Source: CAJQQY01 sp964564545 (GTDB lineage Bacteria > Bacteroidota > Bacteroidia > Chitinophagales > Saprospiraceae). Taken from it: DNA of 64,000 nucleotides. The position numbers were made by a program, and so were the translations under genes. Positions 1-8,269 of the stretch are shown in pieces. The stretch is from positions 54,768-118,767 of the forward strand of contig CAZMBP010000026.1 in assembly GCA_964564545.1 (NCBI GenBank), given 5' to 3'. The notes beneath the pieces are model-generated. The model was not told where the DNA came from. It saw nothing but the letters and a program-made list of their open reading frames with translations, and ran no database searches. The first letter of the stretch is position 1. Each line of letters starts with the position of its first letter.

Positions 1-98
1 TTCTTCCTTGTCATCGCTCGAAAATTAAATAGAAAATAAACATGTAGAAAGCTCTCAGATGCTTTGTCTGGACCCGGGTTCAACTCCCGGCAGCTCCA
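1..98 (+). ncRNA. ssrA: tmRNA (ssrA), 3' end only
   Basis: This is the 3' part of transfer-messenger RNA, which rescues stalled ribosomes. The stretch ACATGTAGAAAGC (41-53) followed by GGACCCGGGTTCAACTCCCG (70-89) is the tmRNA version of the T arm, and CAGCTCC (91-97) is the 3' acceptor strand that pairs with the conserved GGGGCTG 5' end outside the window. Base 98 would be the discriminator; the bases after it read CAA, so the CCA tail appears not to be encoded. The 5' half and tag reading frame lie outside the window. A strong terminator follows directly. Confidence 0.85.
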
Positions 99-100
99 CA

Positions 101-139
101 AAAAAAATCGCAATCTTTTTTTAAGATTGCGATTTTTTT
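101..139 (+). terminator. Intrinsic terminator of tmRNA
   Basis: AAATCGCAATCTT is followed by its inverted copy AAGATTGCGATTT and a T run. It sits three bases after the tmRNA acceptor stem. The A run before the stem means it could also work leftward for the gene at 187-537. Confidence 0.85.
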
Positions 140-186
140 ATTTCCTTAAAGTTAAGGCACTTACAAAAATCAAAGCAGAATTAATA

Positions 187-537
187 TTACAATCCTGCAA
201 ACCATTTTTGAAAATTAACCCCTAAAATTGGAACCGCATCCATTTTCTCTCGGAAAGCATCTGAGATACCGATTAACCAAAGTGCTACTCCCAACAAGAA
301 AACTAAAACACCAGCAATCCATCCTAAAATAGGAACCCACATCAACATACTCGACACTAAAAACACTAAATAAATTCCTAATGATTGACGCTGATGAAAA
401 GAGGCTAAAGGTGATTTTTGATCATTTAAGACATATCCTAACAACCATCCTACTATAGTCAAATATGAAATAATGCTAATTATTTTTGGATTATTTTTAT
501 AAATAATTGGAGGAACTTCTTTTTTAGTTTCTTTCAT
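187..537 (-). CDS. DUF4870/Tic20-like small membrane protein
   Basis: 116 residues with a short charged N-terminus and about three hydrophobic segments (roughly residues 18-37, 52-72, 76-96). The layout YLTIVGWLLGYVL, then SFHQRQSLG, then PILGWIAG, matches the DUF4870 family, whose members carry a conserved Phe-His-x-Arg-Gln-(Ser/Ala) between the first two membrane segments. The function of the family is not established. The gene stands alone, transcribed toward the tmRNA terminator. No CRP/FNR-type box is seen in front of it, unlike most genes in the next 20 kb. Confidence 0.75.
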   Translation of the reverse strand: MKETKKEVPPIIYKNNPKIISIISYLTIVGWLLGYVLNDQKSPLASFHQRQSLGIYLVFLVSSMLMWVPILGWIAGVLVFLLGVALWLIGISDAFREKMDAVPILGVNFQKWFAGL

Positions 538-585
538 AATATTTGGTTTTTATTATTTTGTAAATGAATTGTTATTAAATATTGG

Positions 586-603
586 AAAGAGCGAACGCTC
601 TTT
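586..603 (-). terminator. Palindrome, possible terminator of the 664-837 remnant
   Basis: AAAGAGCG and CGCTCTTT flank AA, giving an 18-bp perfect palindrome with A/T tracts on both sides. A second GCTCTTTC copy at 611-618 could form an alternative stem. It lies just after the remnant gene on the minus strand. Confidence 0.4.
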
Positions 604-663
604 TGCATCCGCTCTTTCACACTACTAATCCAAAAAATAAGTTTCTTGGAGCGTCATTGATCT

Positions 664-837
664 TTATTTACCTATTGGGAAAGCTACTCCGACTGTAAAA
701 CTAAAACCACGGTTATTGATTTTATCTGGCTCAGGGCTAGGAGTTTCTTCATATTTTATAGCATCAGTAAAATCCATATTATATCTCGCATCCACCACAA
801 CGTTTACTACATCAATTAAAAATTTTAAATTTTTCAT
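664..837 (-). pseudogene. C-terminal remnant of an outer-membrane beta-barrel protein
   Basis: The 57-residue product (a start at 858 would add seven residues) ends in RGFSFTVGVAFPIGK, preceded by VVVDARYNMDFTDA. These look like the last two transmembrane strands of a porin-family (OMP_b-brl) beta-barrel, whose members usually have about 200 residues and a signal peptide. Neither the signal peptide nor the earlier strands are present. I therefore read it as a truncated gene, although a small functional peptide cannot be excluded. The start at 837 is preferred because the predicted -7 element (861-868) would put the transcript start near 856. Its promoter keeps three CRP/FNR-type boxes. Confidence 0.55.
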
Positions 838-860
838 AATTGTTTTTTTAAAAGTCATGT

Positions 861-939
861 CAAAGATGTGGTGATTCCTTTTTGAAAAAAATGAGTTTTA
901 TCAAAAAAAAAAATGATTAATGTCAAGTGACAAAAATCA
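861..939 (-). promoter_or_regulatory. CRP/FNR-type promoter of the barrel remnant
   Basis: Three TGA-N6-TCA boxes: TGAGTTTTATCA (892-903), TGATTAATGTCA (914-925, 22 bp upstream of the first) and TGACAAAAATCA (928-939). On the minus strand CATCTTTG (868 to 861) is a one-mismatch TAnnTTTG -7 element. The centre of the proximal box is exactly 29.5 bp from its first base, the same distance as at ten other promoters in this block. Confidence 0.6.
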
Positions 940-949
940 TAAATAAAAA

Positions 950-989
950 AAGTAAAGCCTGACATTAAAAAAATATCAGGCTTTACTTT
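950..989 (-). terminator. Terminator of the PAS kinase gene
   Basis: AAGTAAAGCCTGA and its inverted copy TCAGGCTTTACTT are separated by an A-rich loop and lie about 55 bases past the kinase stop codon. On the minus strand the stem is followed by a T-rich run. Confidence 0.8.
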
Positions 990-1043
990 ATAATTGATAA
1001 GGAGGCTTTTATTAAATCATCATGATAGTATATTTTCACGCAA

Positions 1044-2969
1044 TCAATTTTTCCCATTCGGAATTTCTACAAAAAAAGTGGTTCCTTCTCCTTCTTTACT
1101 TTCAAACCAAATTTTTCCATTCATCAACCTCAAATATCTGGTTACAATAGTCAATCCCAAACCTGTCCCCTGAATATTCGTTACATTATTTGCTCTAAAA
1201 AATCGAGTGAACATATTTTTTTGTTCTGATTCGGGAATTCCAATTCCATAATCTACCACTTGTATTTTCAATTTCCCATTCTCATTTTGAGTTTTTAATT
1301 CTATATTTTTTTCTTCAGGGGAATATTTAATTGCATTGGATAACAAATTAATTAAAATGTTTTTCAGTAAATGTTCATCCGTAATTATATTGTTAGAGCC
1401 ATGATGATAATGTACTATTTTTTGACCTTTTTTAGCAGTAAGATTTACTTCTTCAATTATTTGATTAATGTAACCTTCTATTTTAAACTCCGAAGGACTA
1501 AACCTAATTTTCCCCGATTCCAATTTTTCCAATGAAAGAAAATCATTTAGAATCATTGTTAAATTTCGAACAGAAGATTCAATTCGTTTAATATGCTTCA
1601 TTCTTTTTTCTTGCTGCTCACCTTGCTCATACAGCCCAATCAAATTAGCAGAAGATAAAATAGAACTTAATGGTGTTCGAAATTCATGCGACGCCATTGA
1701 AACGAAACGAGATTTTAGCTCGCTTAACTCTCTTTCTTTTTCTAGGGCATTTTTAAGTTTGGCTTCGCTAGCTTTTAATTCCTGAGTTCGTTCTATTATT
1801 TTCCCTTCCATTTCATTAGCTTGCTTCACCATTTTCAATTCATATTTTTTCCGTTCAGAAATATCCAAAACAATCGCCACAAATACCGGTTGGGTTCCCA
1901 ATTTGGAATATTGCAAATGAACTTCTACAGGATAGGTTGTTTTATCTTTTCGTTTATGAATCGTTTCAATTAATAATTTATTCACCTTGTTGTTTTTCAA
2001 AGGAAGAATCAATTCTACGAATTTTGTTTCATCAAATTCTGGTTTAATCTCCACAGGAGTCATCGACTGCATTTCTTCTAAGGTATATCCTAAATTATTT
2101 ATTGCTCCTTTATTAACTTGAATAAAGTTTAAGGTCTCGGCATCAAAAATGAAAATTTCATTCAATGATTCATCAACAATTCTTGAAATATCTTCAAAAA
2201 TATTTTGTGCTTTTTTGAGAGCTGTAACATCTTGCACTACTCCAATAATTTTGTAGGAATTCCTATGTTTGTCAAATTTCAAATTACGCTTCACTTCCAA
2301 ATATTTTAATCCATCCTTCTTTGTAATTATCCGATATCCAAAATTATATCCTTTCTTTTCAGCTAACATCTTTTGATGGTAATCTAAAACCATTTGTTTA
2401 TCATCTGGATGAATTAGGTCAATCCCATCTTTTAAATAATAAGCCTTCTTCGATGATTCTAAGCCAAAAATTCTAAGCATCTCATCAGACATTTTTAGCT
2501 CCTCTGTTCCCATATCAATTTCAAAACTTCCCACATGTGCCAACTTTTGTGCTTCCTCCAAAATTTCTTTTCCCTCTTTCATTTCTTTCAACATATTCTG
2601 CTGAACACTATCATCACTTATATAGGCAATATTATATAGAGACCCATTAAATTTTATGTGACTTAAATTTACCTCTACTGGAAATTCAGAACCATCTTTT
2701 CGCAAACCATACAATTCTAAATTTTCTCCCATACATCGAGGAACAGGATTTTCCTGATATTCATGACGATTCTTCACATGTTGAGTTCGATTAGATTCTG
2801 GCAAAAGAATTTCTATTGTTTGCGAAATTAATTCTCCATTTTTATAACCAAATAAATTTTCAGAAAAAGAATTCGCTCGTATTATTTCTCCTTTAGCATC
2901 CACCACCACAATACCAATTGTTGCTTCCTCAAACATTGTCTCTAGCATTTTAAGTTTGTTCATTGCCAC
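1044..2969 (-). CDS. Cytoplasmic three-PAS sensor histidine kinase
   Basis: 641 residues with no transmembrane segment or signal peptide, so a soluble sensor. PAS domains lie at about residues 8-125, 140-255 and 260-375, followed by a coiled coil (about 380-418). The HisKA domain has its H box at SHEFRTPLSS (phospho-acceptor His428). The HATPase has an N box (LLSNAIKYSPE), a G1 box (DYGIGIP) and a G2 box (GTGLGLTIV). There is no receiver domain, and no response-regulator gene is adjacent. The gene is divergent from PEP synthase and shares a 192-bp region with three CRP/FNR-type boxes. PAS domains in such kinases commonly bind haem, flavin or small ligands, but no ligand can be assigned here. 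Confidence 0.9.
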   Translation of the reverse strand: MAMNKLKMLETMFEEATIGIVVVDAKGEIIRANSFSENLFGYKNGELISQTIEILLPESNRTQHVKNRHEYQENPVPRCMGENLELYGLRKDGSEFPVEVNLSHIKFNGSLYNIAYISDDSVQQNMLKEMKEGKEILEEAQKLAHVGSFEIDMGTEELKMSDEMLRIFGLESSKKAYYLKDGIDLIHPDDKQMVLDYHQKMLAEKKGYNFGYRIITKKDGLKYLEVKRNLKFDKHRNSYKIIGVVQDVTALKKAQNIFEDISRIVDESLNEIFIFDAETLNFIQVNKGAINNLGYTLEEMQSMTPVEIKPEFDETKFVELILPLKNNKVNKLLIETIHKRKDKTTYPVEVHLQYSKLGTQPVFVAIVLDISERKKYELKMVKQANEMEGKIIERTQELKASEAKLKNALEKERELSELKSRFVSMASHEFRTPLSSILSSANLIGLYEQGEQQEKRMKHIKRIESSVRNLTMILNDFLSLEKLESGKIRFSPSEFKIEGYINQIIEEVNLTAKKGQKIVHYHHGSNNIITDEHLLKNILINLLSNAIKYSPEEKNIELKTQNENGKLKIQVVDYGIGIPESEQKNMFTRFFRANNVTNIQGTGLGLTIVTRYLRLMNGKIWFESKEGEGTTFFVEIPNGKN

Positions 2970-3010
2970 TTGGTTTTTGTTTTATAAAAAAATTAGTAGT
3001 TAGTAATTTA

Positions 3011-3146
3011 TGAGAAAAATCAATATGAATTTGATGAAAATCATTTCCCTTTTTTCCTTTTCATCTTAAATTGTAAGTTAAAAATAATAACCCTTTCACA
3101 TGGTGATGAAAATCATAATTAAAAGAAACCAGTATTATTAACTTTT
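3011..3146. promoter_or_regulatory. CRP/FNR-type boxes between PAS kinase and PEP synthase
   Basis: TGAGAAAAATCA (3011-3022) and TGATGAAAATCA (3032-3043) are 21 bp apart and lie nearer the kinase. TGATGAAAATCA (3104-3115) faces PEP synthase, and its centre is 29.5 bp from the first base of TAACTTTT (3139-3146), a plausible -7 element. That would give a leader of about 11 nt before the ATG at 3162. I see no matching -7 element at this spacing on the kinase side. Confidence 0.65.
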
Positions 3147-3161
3147 TTAAAGTTAGAGATC

Positions 3162-5564
3162 ATGACTAGGCATATTCTTGATTTTAACCAGATCAATATC
3201 AATGATGTAAATAAGGTAGGTGGCAAAAATGCATCTATTGGAGAAATGTTTCAAAATTTGAACTCCAAAGGAATCTTAGTTCCAGATGGATTTGCTGTTA
3301 CAGCTAGTGCCTATCGAAAATTTATATCAGAAAACTTTTTAGAAGGCTCTCTAAAAAAAGTATTTGAAAAATTAGATAGAGAAAATTTTTCAAACCTTAA
3401 TGACATAGGAAAGGAGGCACGACAATTAATCGCAAAAGGAGATATCCCTTATGACATACAAGTAGCTATTCTTTCTGCTTATCGAAACTTAGAAGTGCGA
3501 CTGGAAGCGGAATGCTCTTTAGCGGTAAGAAGTAGTGCTACAGCAGAAGACTTACCTGAAGCAAGTTTCGCCGGACAGCAAGAAAGTTTTCTCAACATAA
3601 AAGGTGATGACCAATTGATAAAAGCATGTCTTGATTGCTATGTTTCTCTTTTTACTGACCGTGCCATCAAATACCGAGAGGACATGGGTTTTGACCATTT
3701 GGAGGTAGCACTTTCTATTGGGATTCAGCAAATGGTTCGGTCTGATTTAGCTTGTGCAGGAGTTGGTTTTACACTCGAACCAGATAGTGGTTTTCGAGAT
3801 GTGGTTGTACTGACGAGTGCTTGGGGACTAGGTGAGAATGTGGTCAAGGGTAGAATCGAACCTGATGAATTTTTGGTATTTAAACCTACTTTAAAAACTA
3901 AAAAACAAAGTGTTATTTCTAAAAAACTGGGCAGTAAAAAAGAAATGCTCATTTATAATAAAAATAATATCTTGGGGAAATCCACACTCAACATTCCTAC
4001 TCCTTCAGAAAAACAAAAACAGTTTACACTTACGAATGAAGAAGTCGAGCAATTGGCAAAATGGGCAGTACTCATTGAAGATCATTACCAAATACCAATG
4101 GATATCGAATGGGCAAAAGATGGTATCACAGATAAATTATACATCGTACAAGCACGTCCTGAAACTGTTCATGCAAATATTAATAACAATGTATTTACAA
4201 TTTTTAAATTAAAAGAAAAAGGTCGAGTGCTTAGCTCAGGAAGTGGCTTAGGGAATAAAATAACTTCTGGAAAAGCTCGGATCTTAAATACACCTAAAGA
4301 TGCTCATTTGCTTCAAAAAGGGGAAGTCTTAGTTACTTATTCTACTGATCCAGATTGGGATCCGATACTTAAAAAAGCTGCAGCAGTCATCACCGACTCT
4401 GGTGGTCGAACTAGTCATGCTGCCATCGTCGCACGAGAATTGGGTGCAGTTGCAGTAGTTGGAACTACCGATGGAACTTCAAAAATTAAAGATGGACAAA
4501 TGGTTACCGTTTCTTCTGCCGAAGGAAAAACAGGATTCGTTTATGATGGAATTTTGGAGTGGGAAGAAAAAAACATTCCACTTGATAATATTCAAAAAAC
4601 CAAAACTGAGACAATGCTTATTCTCGGAGATCCTGATCGAGCGTTTCAATATGCAATGCTCCCTAATGATGGCATTGGTTTGATGCGAGTAGAATTTGTT
4701 ATTAATAATTCCATCCTTACTCACCCGATGGCGTTGGTAAAGTTTGATGAATTGGAAGATGAAACTGCTCGTCAAGAAATTGAAAAATTAACTGAAGGGT
4801 ATGTTCAAAAAACGGATTACTTTATTGATAAATTTTCACAAGCTGTTGGAACTATTGCTGCTGCATTTTATCCAAAAGATGTGATTGTAAGAATGAGTGA
4901 TTTTAAATCTAATGAGTATGCTAACCTCATCGGTGGCCAACAATTTGAACCTAAAGAACAAAATCCAATGCTTGGTTTTAGAGGAGCGTCAAGATATTAT
5001 CATGAAAATTATCAAGAAGGATTTCGACTTGAATGTGAGGCAATGAAAGTGGTTAGAAATAAAATGGGATTGACCAATGTCAAATTAATGATTCCATTTT
5101 GCAGAACTGTAGAAGAAGGGAAAAAGGTCGTGGATTTGATGGCAAGTTATGGTTTAAAAAGAGGGGAAAACGGTTTGGAAATTTACACCATGATCGAGAT
5201 ACCGAGTAATGTTATTTTAGCCAATGAATTTGCCAAAGTCTTTGATGGGTTTTCTATCGGTACGAATGATTTAACTCAACTTGCGCTGGGCTTGGATAGA
5301 GATAATGGGTTGATCAGTAACTTATTTGATGAAAACAATCCTGCAGTTAAACAACTAATTATAAATTCAATAAAAGCTGCAAAAGAAAACAACATCAAAA
5401 TCGGATTATGCGGCCAAGCTCCTAGTGACTTCCCTGAATTTGCACAATTTTTAGTAGAGGCTGGCATCGATAGCATTTCTTTTAATGCTGATGCTTTACT
5501 ACAAGGCTTAGAAAACATCAAAAAAGCAGAGGTGGGTTTTTTAGTAAAAAAACAAAACAGATAA
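3162..5564 (+). CDS. ppsA: Phosphoenolpyruvate synthase (pyruvate, water dikinase)
   Basis: 800 residues, the usual length for PEP synthase. It converts pyruvate, ATP and water to PEP, AMP and phosphate, feeding gluconeogenesis. The N-terminal ATP-binding domain includes VRSSATAEDLPEASFAGQQE (about residues 123-142). The swivelling phosphohistidine domain has GGRTSHAAIVARELG with catalytic His419. The C-terminal TIM-barrel PEP-binding domain has IEIPSNVILANEF, SIGTNDLTQ and the active-site Cys750 in GLCGQAPSD. It is monocistronic, divergent from the PAS kinase and convergent with a small gene. A CRP/FNR-type box at 3104-3115 suggests induction under low oxygen or energy stress, by inference. 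Co-occurrence with short-chain acyl-CoA synthetases later in the window fits growth on C2/C3 substrates. Confidence 0.95.
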   Translation: MTRHILDFNQININDVNKVGGKNASIGEMFQNLNSKGILVPDGFAVTASAYRKFISENFLEGSLKKVFEKLDRENFSNLNDIGKEARQLIAKGDIPYDIQVAILSAYRNLEVRLEAECSLAVRSSATAEDLPEASFAGQQESFLNIKGDDQLIKACLDCYVSLFTDRAIKYREDMGFDHLEVALSIGIQQMVRSDLACAGVGFTLEPDSGFRDVVVLTSAWGLGENVVKGRIEPDEFLVFKPTLKTKKQSVISKKLGSKKEMLIYNKNNILGKSTLNIPTPSEKQKQFTLTNEEVEQLAKWAVLIEDHYQIPMDIEWAKDGITDKLYIVQARPETVHANINNNVFTIFKLKEKGRVLSSGSGLGNKITSGKARILNTPKDAHLLQKGEVLVTYSTDPDWDPILKKAAAVITDSGGRTSHAAIVARELGAVAVVGTTDGTSKIKDGQMVTVSSAEGKTGFVYDGILEWEEKNIPLDNIQKTKTETMLILGDPDRAFQYAMLPNDGIGLMRVEFVINNSILTHPMALVKFDELEDETARQEIEKLTEGYVQKTDYFIDKFSQAVGTIAAAFYPKDVIVRMSDFKSNEYANLIGGQQFEPKEQNPMLGFRGASRYYHENYQEGFRLECEAMKVVRNKMGLTNVKLMIPFCRTVEEGKKVVDLMASYGLKRGENGLEIYTMIEIPSNVILANEFAKVFDGFSIGTNDLTQLALGLDRDNGLISNLFDENNPAVKQLIINSIKAAKENNIKIGLCGQAPSDFPEFAQFLVEAGIDSISFNADALLQGLENIKKAEVGFLVKKQNR

Positions 5565-5596
5565 CAATACATTTGCAAAAATACTAAAGTTTTATT

Positions 5597-5782
5597 TTAA
5601 CGCTTCCCAAAGTTAAAAATTAAGTGTTGTAACTCCTCTATATCCTTTTGTTTTTGAGTTAGAGTTTTACGTCTAGGCGTCATAGGTTGTCCTTTGAATG
5701 ATTCTAACTCCATGGAAGTTTTATACATCAATTCTTCCATTGCTTCCAATAAAACGGTGCGATATTTATTATCAATTTCCAT
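5597..5782 (-). CDS. Small hypothetical helical protein
   Basis: 61 residues, highly charged and probably helical, with a basic centre (PMTPRRKTLTQKQKD) and no membrane segment. I do not recognise a family. It is probably a real gene: a perfect CRP/FNR-type palindrome lies about 100 bp upstream with a -7-like element at the block's standard spacing, and the gene ends 32 bp from the stop codon of PEP synthase in a tidy convergent layout. Confidence 0.55.
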   Translation of the reverse strand: MEIDNKYRTVLLEAMEELMYKTSMELESFKGQPMTPRRKTLTQKQKDIEELQHLIFNFGKR

Positions 5783-5847
5783 AACTAGATTTTATTAGTA
5801 ATTATATTGTTATAAAAATAAAACTCAATTAAAATTTTAGTTAGGAA

Positions 5848-5890
5848 CTAAGCTATTAAAATGAGAGGATGGGAACGATGATAATTATCA
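5848..5890 (-). promoter_or_regulatory. CRP/FNR-type promoter of the 61-residue gene
   Basis: TGATAATTATCA (5879-5890) lies inside the 16-bp perfect palindrome GATGATAATTATCATC (5877-5892). On the minus strand TAGCTTAG (5855 to 5848) resembles TAnnTTTG with one mismatch and begins 29.5 bp from the box centre. A TCA half-site (5910-5912) falls where a second box 22 bp upstream would end. Confidence 0.55.
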
Positions 5891-5988
5891 TCATTTTTAG
5901 AAAGTTTTGTCACCTTTTTTTTCAAAAAAAAATTTAATGATTACTCACAATTCTCTCTAGCCAATGGGGTGAACTGTTTCATATAAAA

Positions 5989-6039
5989 GTCACTAAGAAC
6001 GCAAAGATGTAATTATCAACTCTTTGCGTTCTTAGCGAC
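5989..6039. repeat. Long imperfect inverted repeat between genes
   Basis: Two 19-base arms (5989-6007 and 6021-6039) with cores CTAAGAACGCAAAGA and TCTTTGCGTTCTTAG pair with one mismatch. A third partial copy, CTTTGCGTGAAA, follows directly. It could end the transcript of the gene at 6062-6751, but the repeated CTTTGCG wording suggests a dispersed intergenic repeat rather than a simple terminator. Confidence 0.55.
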
Positions 6040-6061
6040 CTTTGCGTGAAACTCTCTTTTG

Positions 6062-6751
6062 CTATTCGAGTTTATGGGAGATTTTTCTAACATCCTCAGA
6101 TGTCTTTTTCTGAGCTTCTAATATAATTACCAACACTACTATACTTGATACTGCTCCAAAAAAACACCAAACCGAAATCAAATATCCTGCAAAAAATATT
6201 TTAGAAAAAACATATGACACTAAATTGATTACTCCCAAGTACCACATTTTTTTTACACTCGAAACAAAGTGAGGAAAAACGGTAGAAGCCAAATAAAAAA
6301 CAGCAAACACCCAGACCCAATCAGTTTGAAAATCTCGATCGTACCTTATATGATAATCACTAATCTGTGCAGACATATTGTAATTCGCTAATATGTAAAT
6401 TAATACGATCGCAATAACAACCCCATTTATCAAAAGTCCTTTTAGTATTTTTTTTCGTTGAGGATCTTGTTCAAGTTTTATCATGAAAAAAGGAATGAAA
6501 ACCGGCCAAACTACCCACGCAAAAACCAAGAATGCATAAACTGCTTTTGATAACCACATCGAAGCAAATTCTCCTTCAGGATTGGAAAGTGCCATCCATA
6601 CTACACCTTCTATAAACTGTTGAATAGCAAACAACATTGGTGTCAATGCAAATATTTTCATCGAAGAGGTCTTCGCTCTATCTAAAGCAACTGCACCTAC
6701 GCCCCCCAGAACTGCACTTGCTATAAAACTTGTACTTGCTGAAAAACACAT
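6062..6751 (-). CDS. DUF6629-like multi-pass membrane protein
   Basis: 229 residues with about seven hydrophobic segments. The N-terminus MCFSASTSFIASAVLGGVG has the Met-Cys-Phe-Ser-(Ala)-x-Ser-Phe opening typical of DUF6629 inner-membrane proteins, followed by LTPMLFAIQQFIEGVVW. The C-terminal 15 residues are charged and cytoplasmic. No catalytic residues are evident and the family's role is unknown. It is divergent from the small membrane gene at 6980, with a shared region of CRP/FNR-type boxes, so it probably belongs to the same regulon as PEP synthase and the ZIP transporter. Confidence 0.7.
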   Translation of the reverse strand: MCFSASTSFIASAVLGGVGAVALDRAKTSSMKIFALTPMLFAIQQFIEGVVWMALSNPEGEFASMWLSKAVYAFLVFAWVVWPVFIPFFMIKLEQDPQRKKILKGLLINGVVIAIVLIYILANYNMSAQISDYHIRYDRDFQTDWVWVFAVFYLASTVFPHFVSSVKKMWYLGVINLVSYVFSKIFFAGYLISVWCFFGAVSSIVVLVIILEAQKKTSEDVRKISHKLE

Positions 6752-6787
6752 AATGATTTTTATTTAATTAAAAAATATTGCTCCTTC

Positions 6788-6921
6788 CAAAAATAGGTTT
6801 CATCAAATGAAGTAATAGTGATTTTTCTCAACTAGAATTTATAACTTTTATCAGCCTGACAAAAATCAAAACGTTTTGTGATAAAAATCATTAGATTAAA
6901 AATCAGATTTCAATATTTTTA
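6788..6921. promoter_or_regulatory. Divergent CRP/FNR-type promoters
   Basis: Boxes TGATTTTTCTCA (6819-6830), TGACAAAAATCA (6857-6868) and TGATAAAAATCA (6879-6890); the last two are 22 bp apart. Leftward, TATTTTTG (6795 to 6788) is a perfect TAnnTTTG starting 29.5 bp from the centre of the first box. Rightward, TATTTTTA (6914-6921) starts 29.5 bp from the centre of the last box. The symmetry argues for two regulated divergent promoters. Confidence 0.75.
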
Positions 6922-6979
6922 GAAGAGATGAGAAGGTGGTGAGTAAGTTCAATTTTTTAATCATTAAAAATTAACTAGG

Positions 6980-7249
6980 ATGAAAAATAAAACCTTTAAA
7001 GATTTTCATAATGAATTATCATGGTCTGTCCGCATTCAAGTTTTGATGGCAGTTGGAATTATTATAGGAGCCTTAATATTTGATGCATGGGAAAGCGACT
7101 GGGCATTAACGATGTTATTTGCAATTACAATAGTTTTAGGAGTAGAAAGTTTCGCTTTATCCTTTCGACATCATCCCAAAACTTGGCGATTGATTCGATG
7201 GGGATTATTGTTGGCTTTATTGGCTCTTTTATTAACCAGTTTTTTCTAA
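6980..7249 (+). CDS. Small membrane protein, unknown function
   Basis: 89 residues with three predicted membrane segments (about 19-36, 41-60 and 70-88) and a short charged N-terminal stretch. The loop SFRHHPKTWR holds two adjacent histidines. I recognise no family. It is divergent from the DUF6629-like gene, and its stop lies three bases from the end of the convergent ZIP gene. The upstream CRP/FNR-type pair and -7 element predict a leader of about 55 nt. Confidence 0.6.
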   Translation: MKNKTFKDFHNELSWSVRIQVLMAVGIIIGALIFDAWESDWALTMLFAITIVLGVESFALSFRHHPKTWRLIRWGLLLALLALLLTSFF

Positions 7250-7252
7250 AAG

Positions 7253-8077
7253 CTAACCTAACGCTACATCCAAAACCATCATTGTACTAAACCCAACTAA
7301 AGTTGCTAAGCTTACCGTATCTGCATTACCTCCTAAATGTGCTTCGGGGATCAACTCTTCGATGACCACAAAAATCATTGCGCCTGCTGCAAATGATAAA
7401 GCATAAGGCAAAAATGCTTGCATAGAAATTACCATAAGAGCACCTGCGACCCCTGCAATTGGTTCTACCATACCTGACATTTGTCCATAAAAAAATGCTT
7501 TGCGCCGAGACATTCCTTCTCTTCGAAGTGGAACAGATACAGCTGTCCCTTCTGGGAAATTTTGCAATCCAATTCCAATAGCTAATGCTATCGCTGCCCC
7601 CAAACTTGCGGAAGGTAATCCATGAACTACCGCTCCAAAAGCTACTCCAATGGCTAATCCTTCGGGAATGTTGTGCAGCGTGATCGCCAAAACCAAAAGC
7701 ACACTTCTTTGCCAAGACGTTTTTATTCCTTCTGATTTTTCCATTTCAAATCCTGGATGAAGGTGTGGTAATATTTTATCCAAAACTGCTAGAAAAATAC
7801 CGCCACTCATAAAACCAACCAATGCAGGAAACCATTCAGGAAAATCGCTGGTCACACTTGCCATCTCAATCGCTGGTGCGAGCAACGACCAAAAACTGGC
7901 AGCGATCATCACCCCTGCAGCAAATCCCAACATGGCATCTAAAACTTTCTGATTTATTTTTTTGAAAAAGAAAACCAAACCTGCACCAAGAGCAGTTACT
8001 CCCCAAGTGAAGAGTGTGGCAATTAGTGCTTGCTCGGCTGGATGAAGTGGAGAAAGAAGTTTTTCTAATTCAGTCAT
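7253..8077 (-). CDS. ZIP-family divalent metal transporter (GufA type)
   Basis: 274 residues with about eight membrane segments. Transmembrane segments 4 and 5 carry the paired metal-site motifs HNIPEGLAIGVAFGA and QNFPEGTAVSVPLR, the signature of the GufA/ZupT branch of ZIP transporters, which import zinc and related divalent metals into the cytoplasm. The second motif has Gln-Asn in place of His-Asn, which occurs in GufA-like members. A cytoplasmic loop before segment 4 contains HLHPGFEMEKSEG, a possible metal-sensing stretch. The gene is divergent from 8270 and has its own CRP/FNR-type box with a -7 element about 11 nt before the predicted transcript start. Specificity for zinc is inferred from the family only. 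Confidence 0.85.
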   Translation of the reverse strand: MTELEKLLSPLHPAEQALIATLFTWGVTALGAGLVFFFKKINQKVLDAMLGFAAGVMIAASFWSLLAPAIEMASVTSDFPEWFPALVGFMSGGIFLAVLDKILPHLHPGFEMEKSEGIKTSWQRSVLLVLAITLHNIPEGLAIGVAFGAVVHGLPSASLGAAIALAIGIGLQNFPEGTAVSVPLRREGMSRRKAFFYGQMSGMVEPIAGVAGALMVISMQAFLPYALSFAAGAMIFVVIEELIPEAHLGGNADTVSLATLVGFSTMMVLDVALG

Positions 8078-8092
8078 CTCATTTTTTTAAAG

Positions 8093-8188
8093 TAAAAATA
8101 ATATTGGTTTTATGTTTTGAGCATGATAAAAATCAACCTAATAGTTGATAAAAATCATGACGTAAAAATGAAAGTTAGGATATTTTTG
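8093..8188. promoter_or_regulatory. Divergent CRP/FNR-type promoters sharing two boxes
   Basis: Two identical boxes TGATAAAAATCA (8124-8135 and 8146-8157) stand 22 bp apart. Leftward, TATTTTTA (8100 to 8093) begins 29.5 bp from the centre of the left box; rightward, TATTTTTG (8181-8188) begins 29.5 bp from the centre of the right box. Each promoter therefore has a box near -41.5 and a second near -63.5. This is the clearest example of the arrangement in the window. Confidence 0.8.
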
Positions 8189-8269
8189 AAAGTGAGAGAT
8201 AAGCATTATTTATTTGCTTATTCATGCCATTAAAACCTATTTATTTGATATTTCTAAAAATGTATAAAA

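Noticed and set aside
1..3000. Genomic island integrated at ssrA
   Set aside because: tmRNA genes are frequent integration sites, but no integrase lies beside it and no second copy of its 3' end was found in the window.
2980..3043. CRP/FNR promoter for the PAS kinase at the standard spacing
   Set aside because: The two boxes are there, but the expected -7 position reads TTATAAAA, so the geometry is not met on this side.
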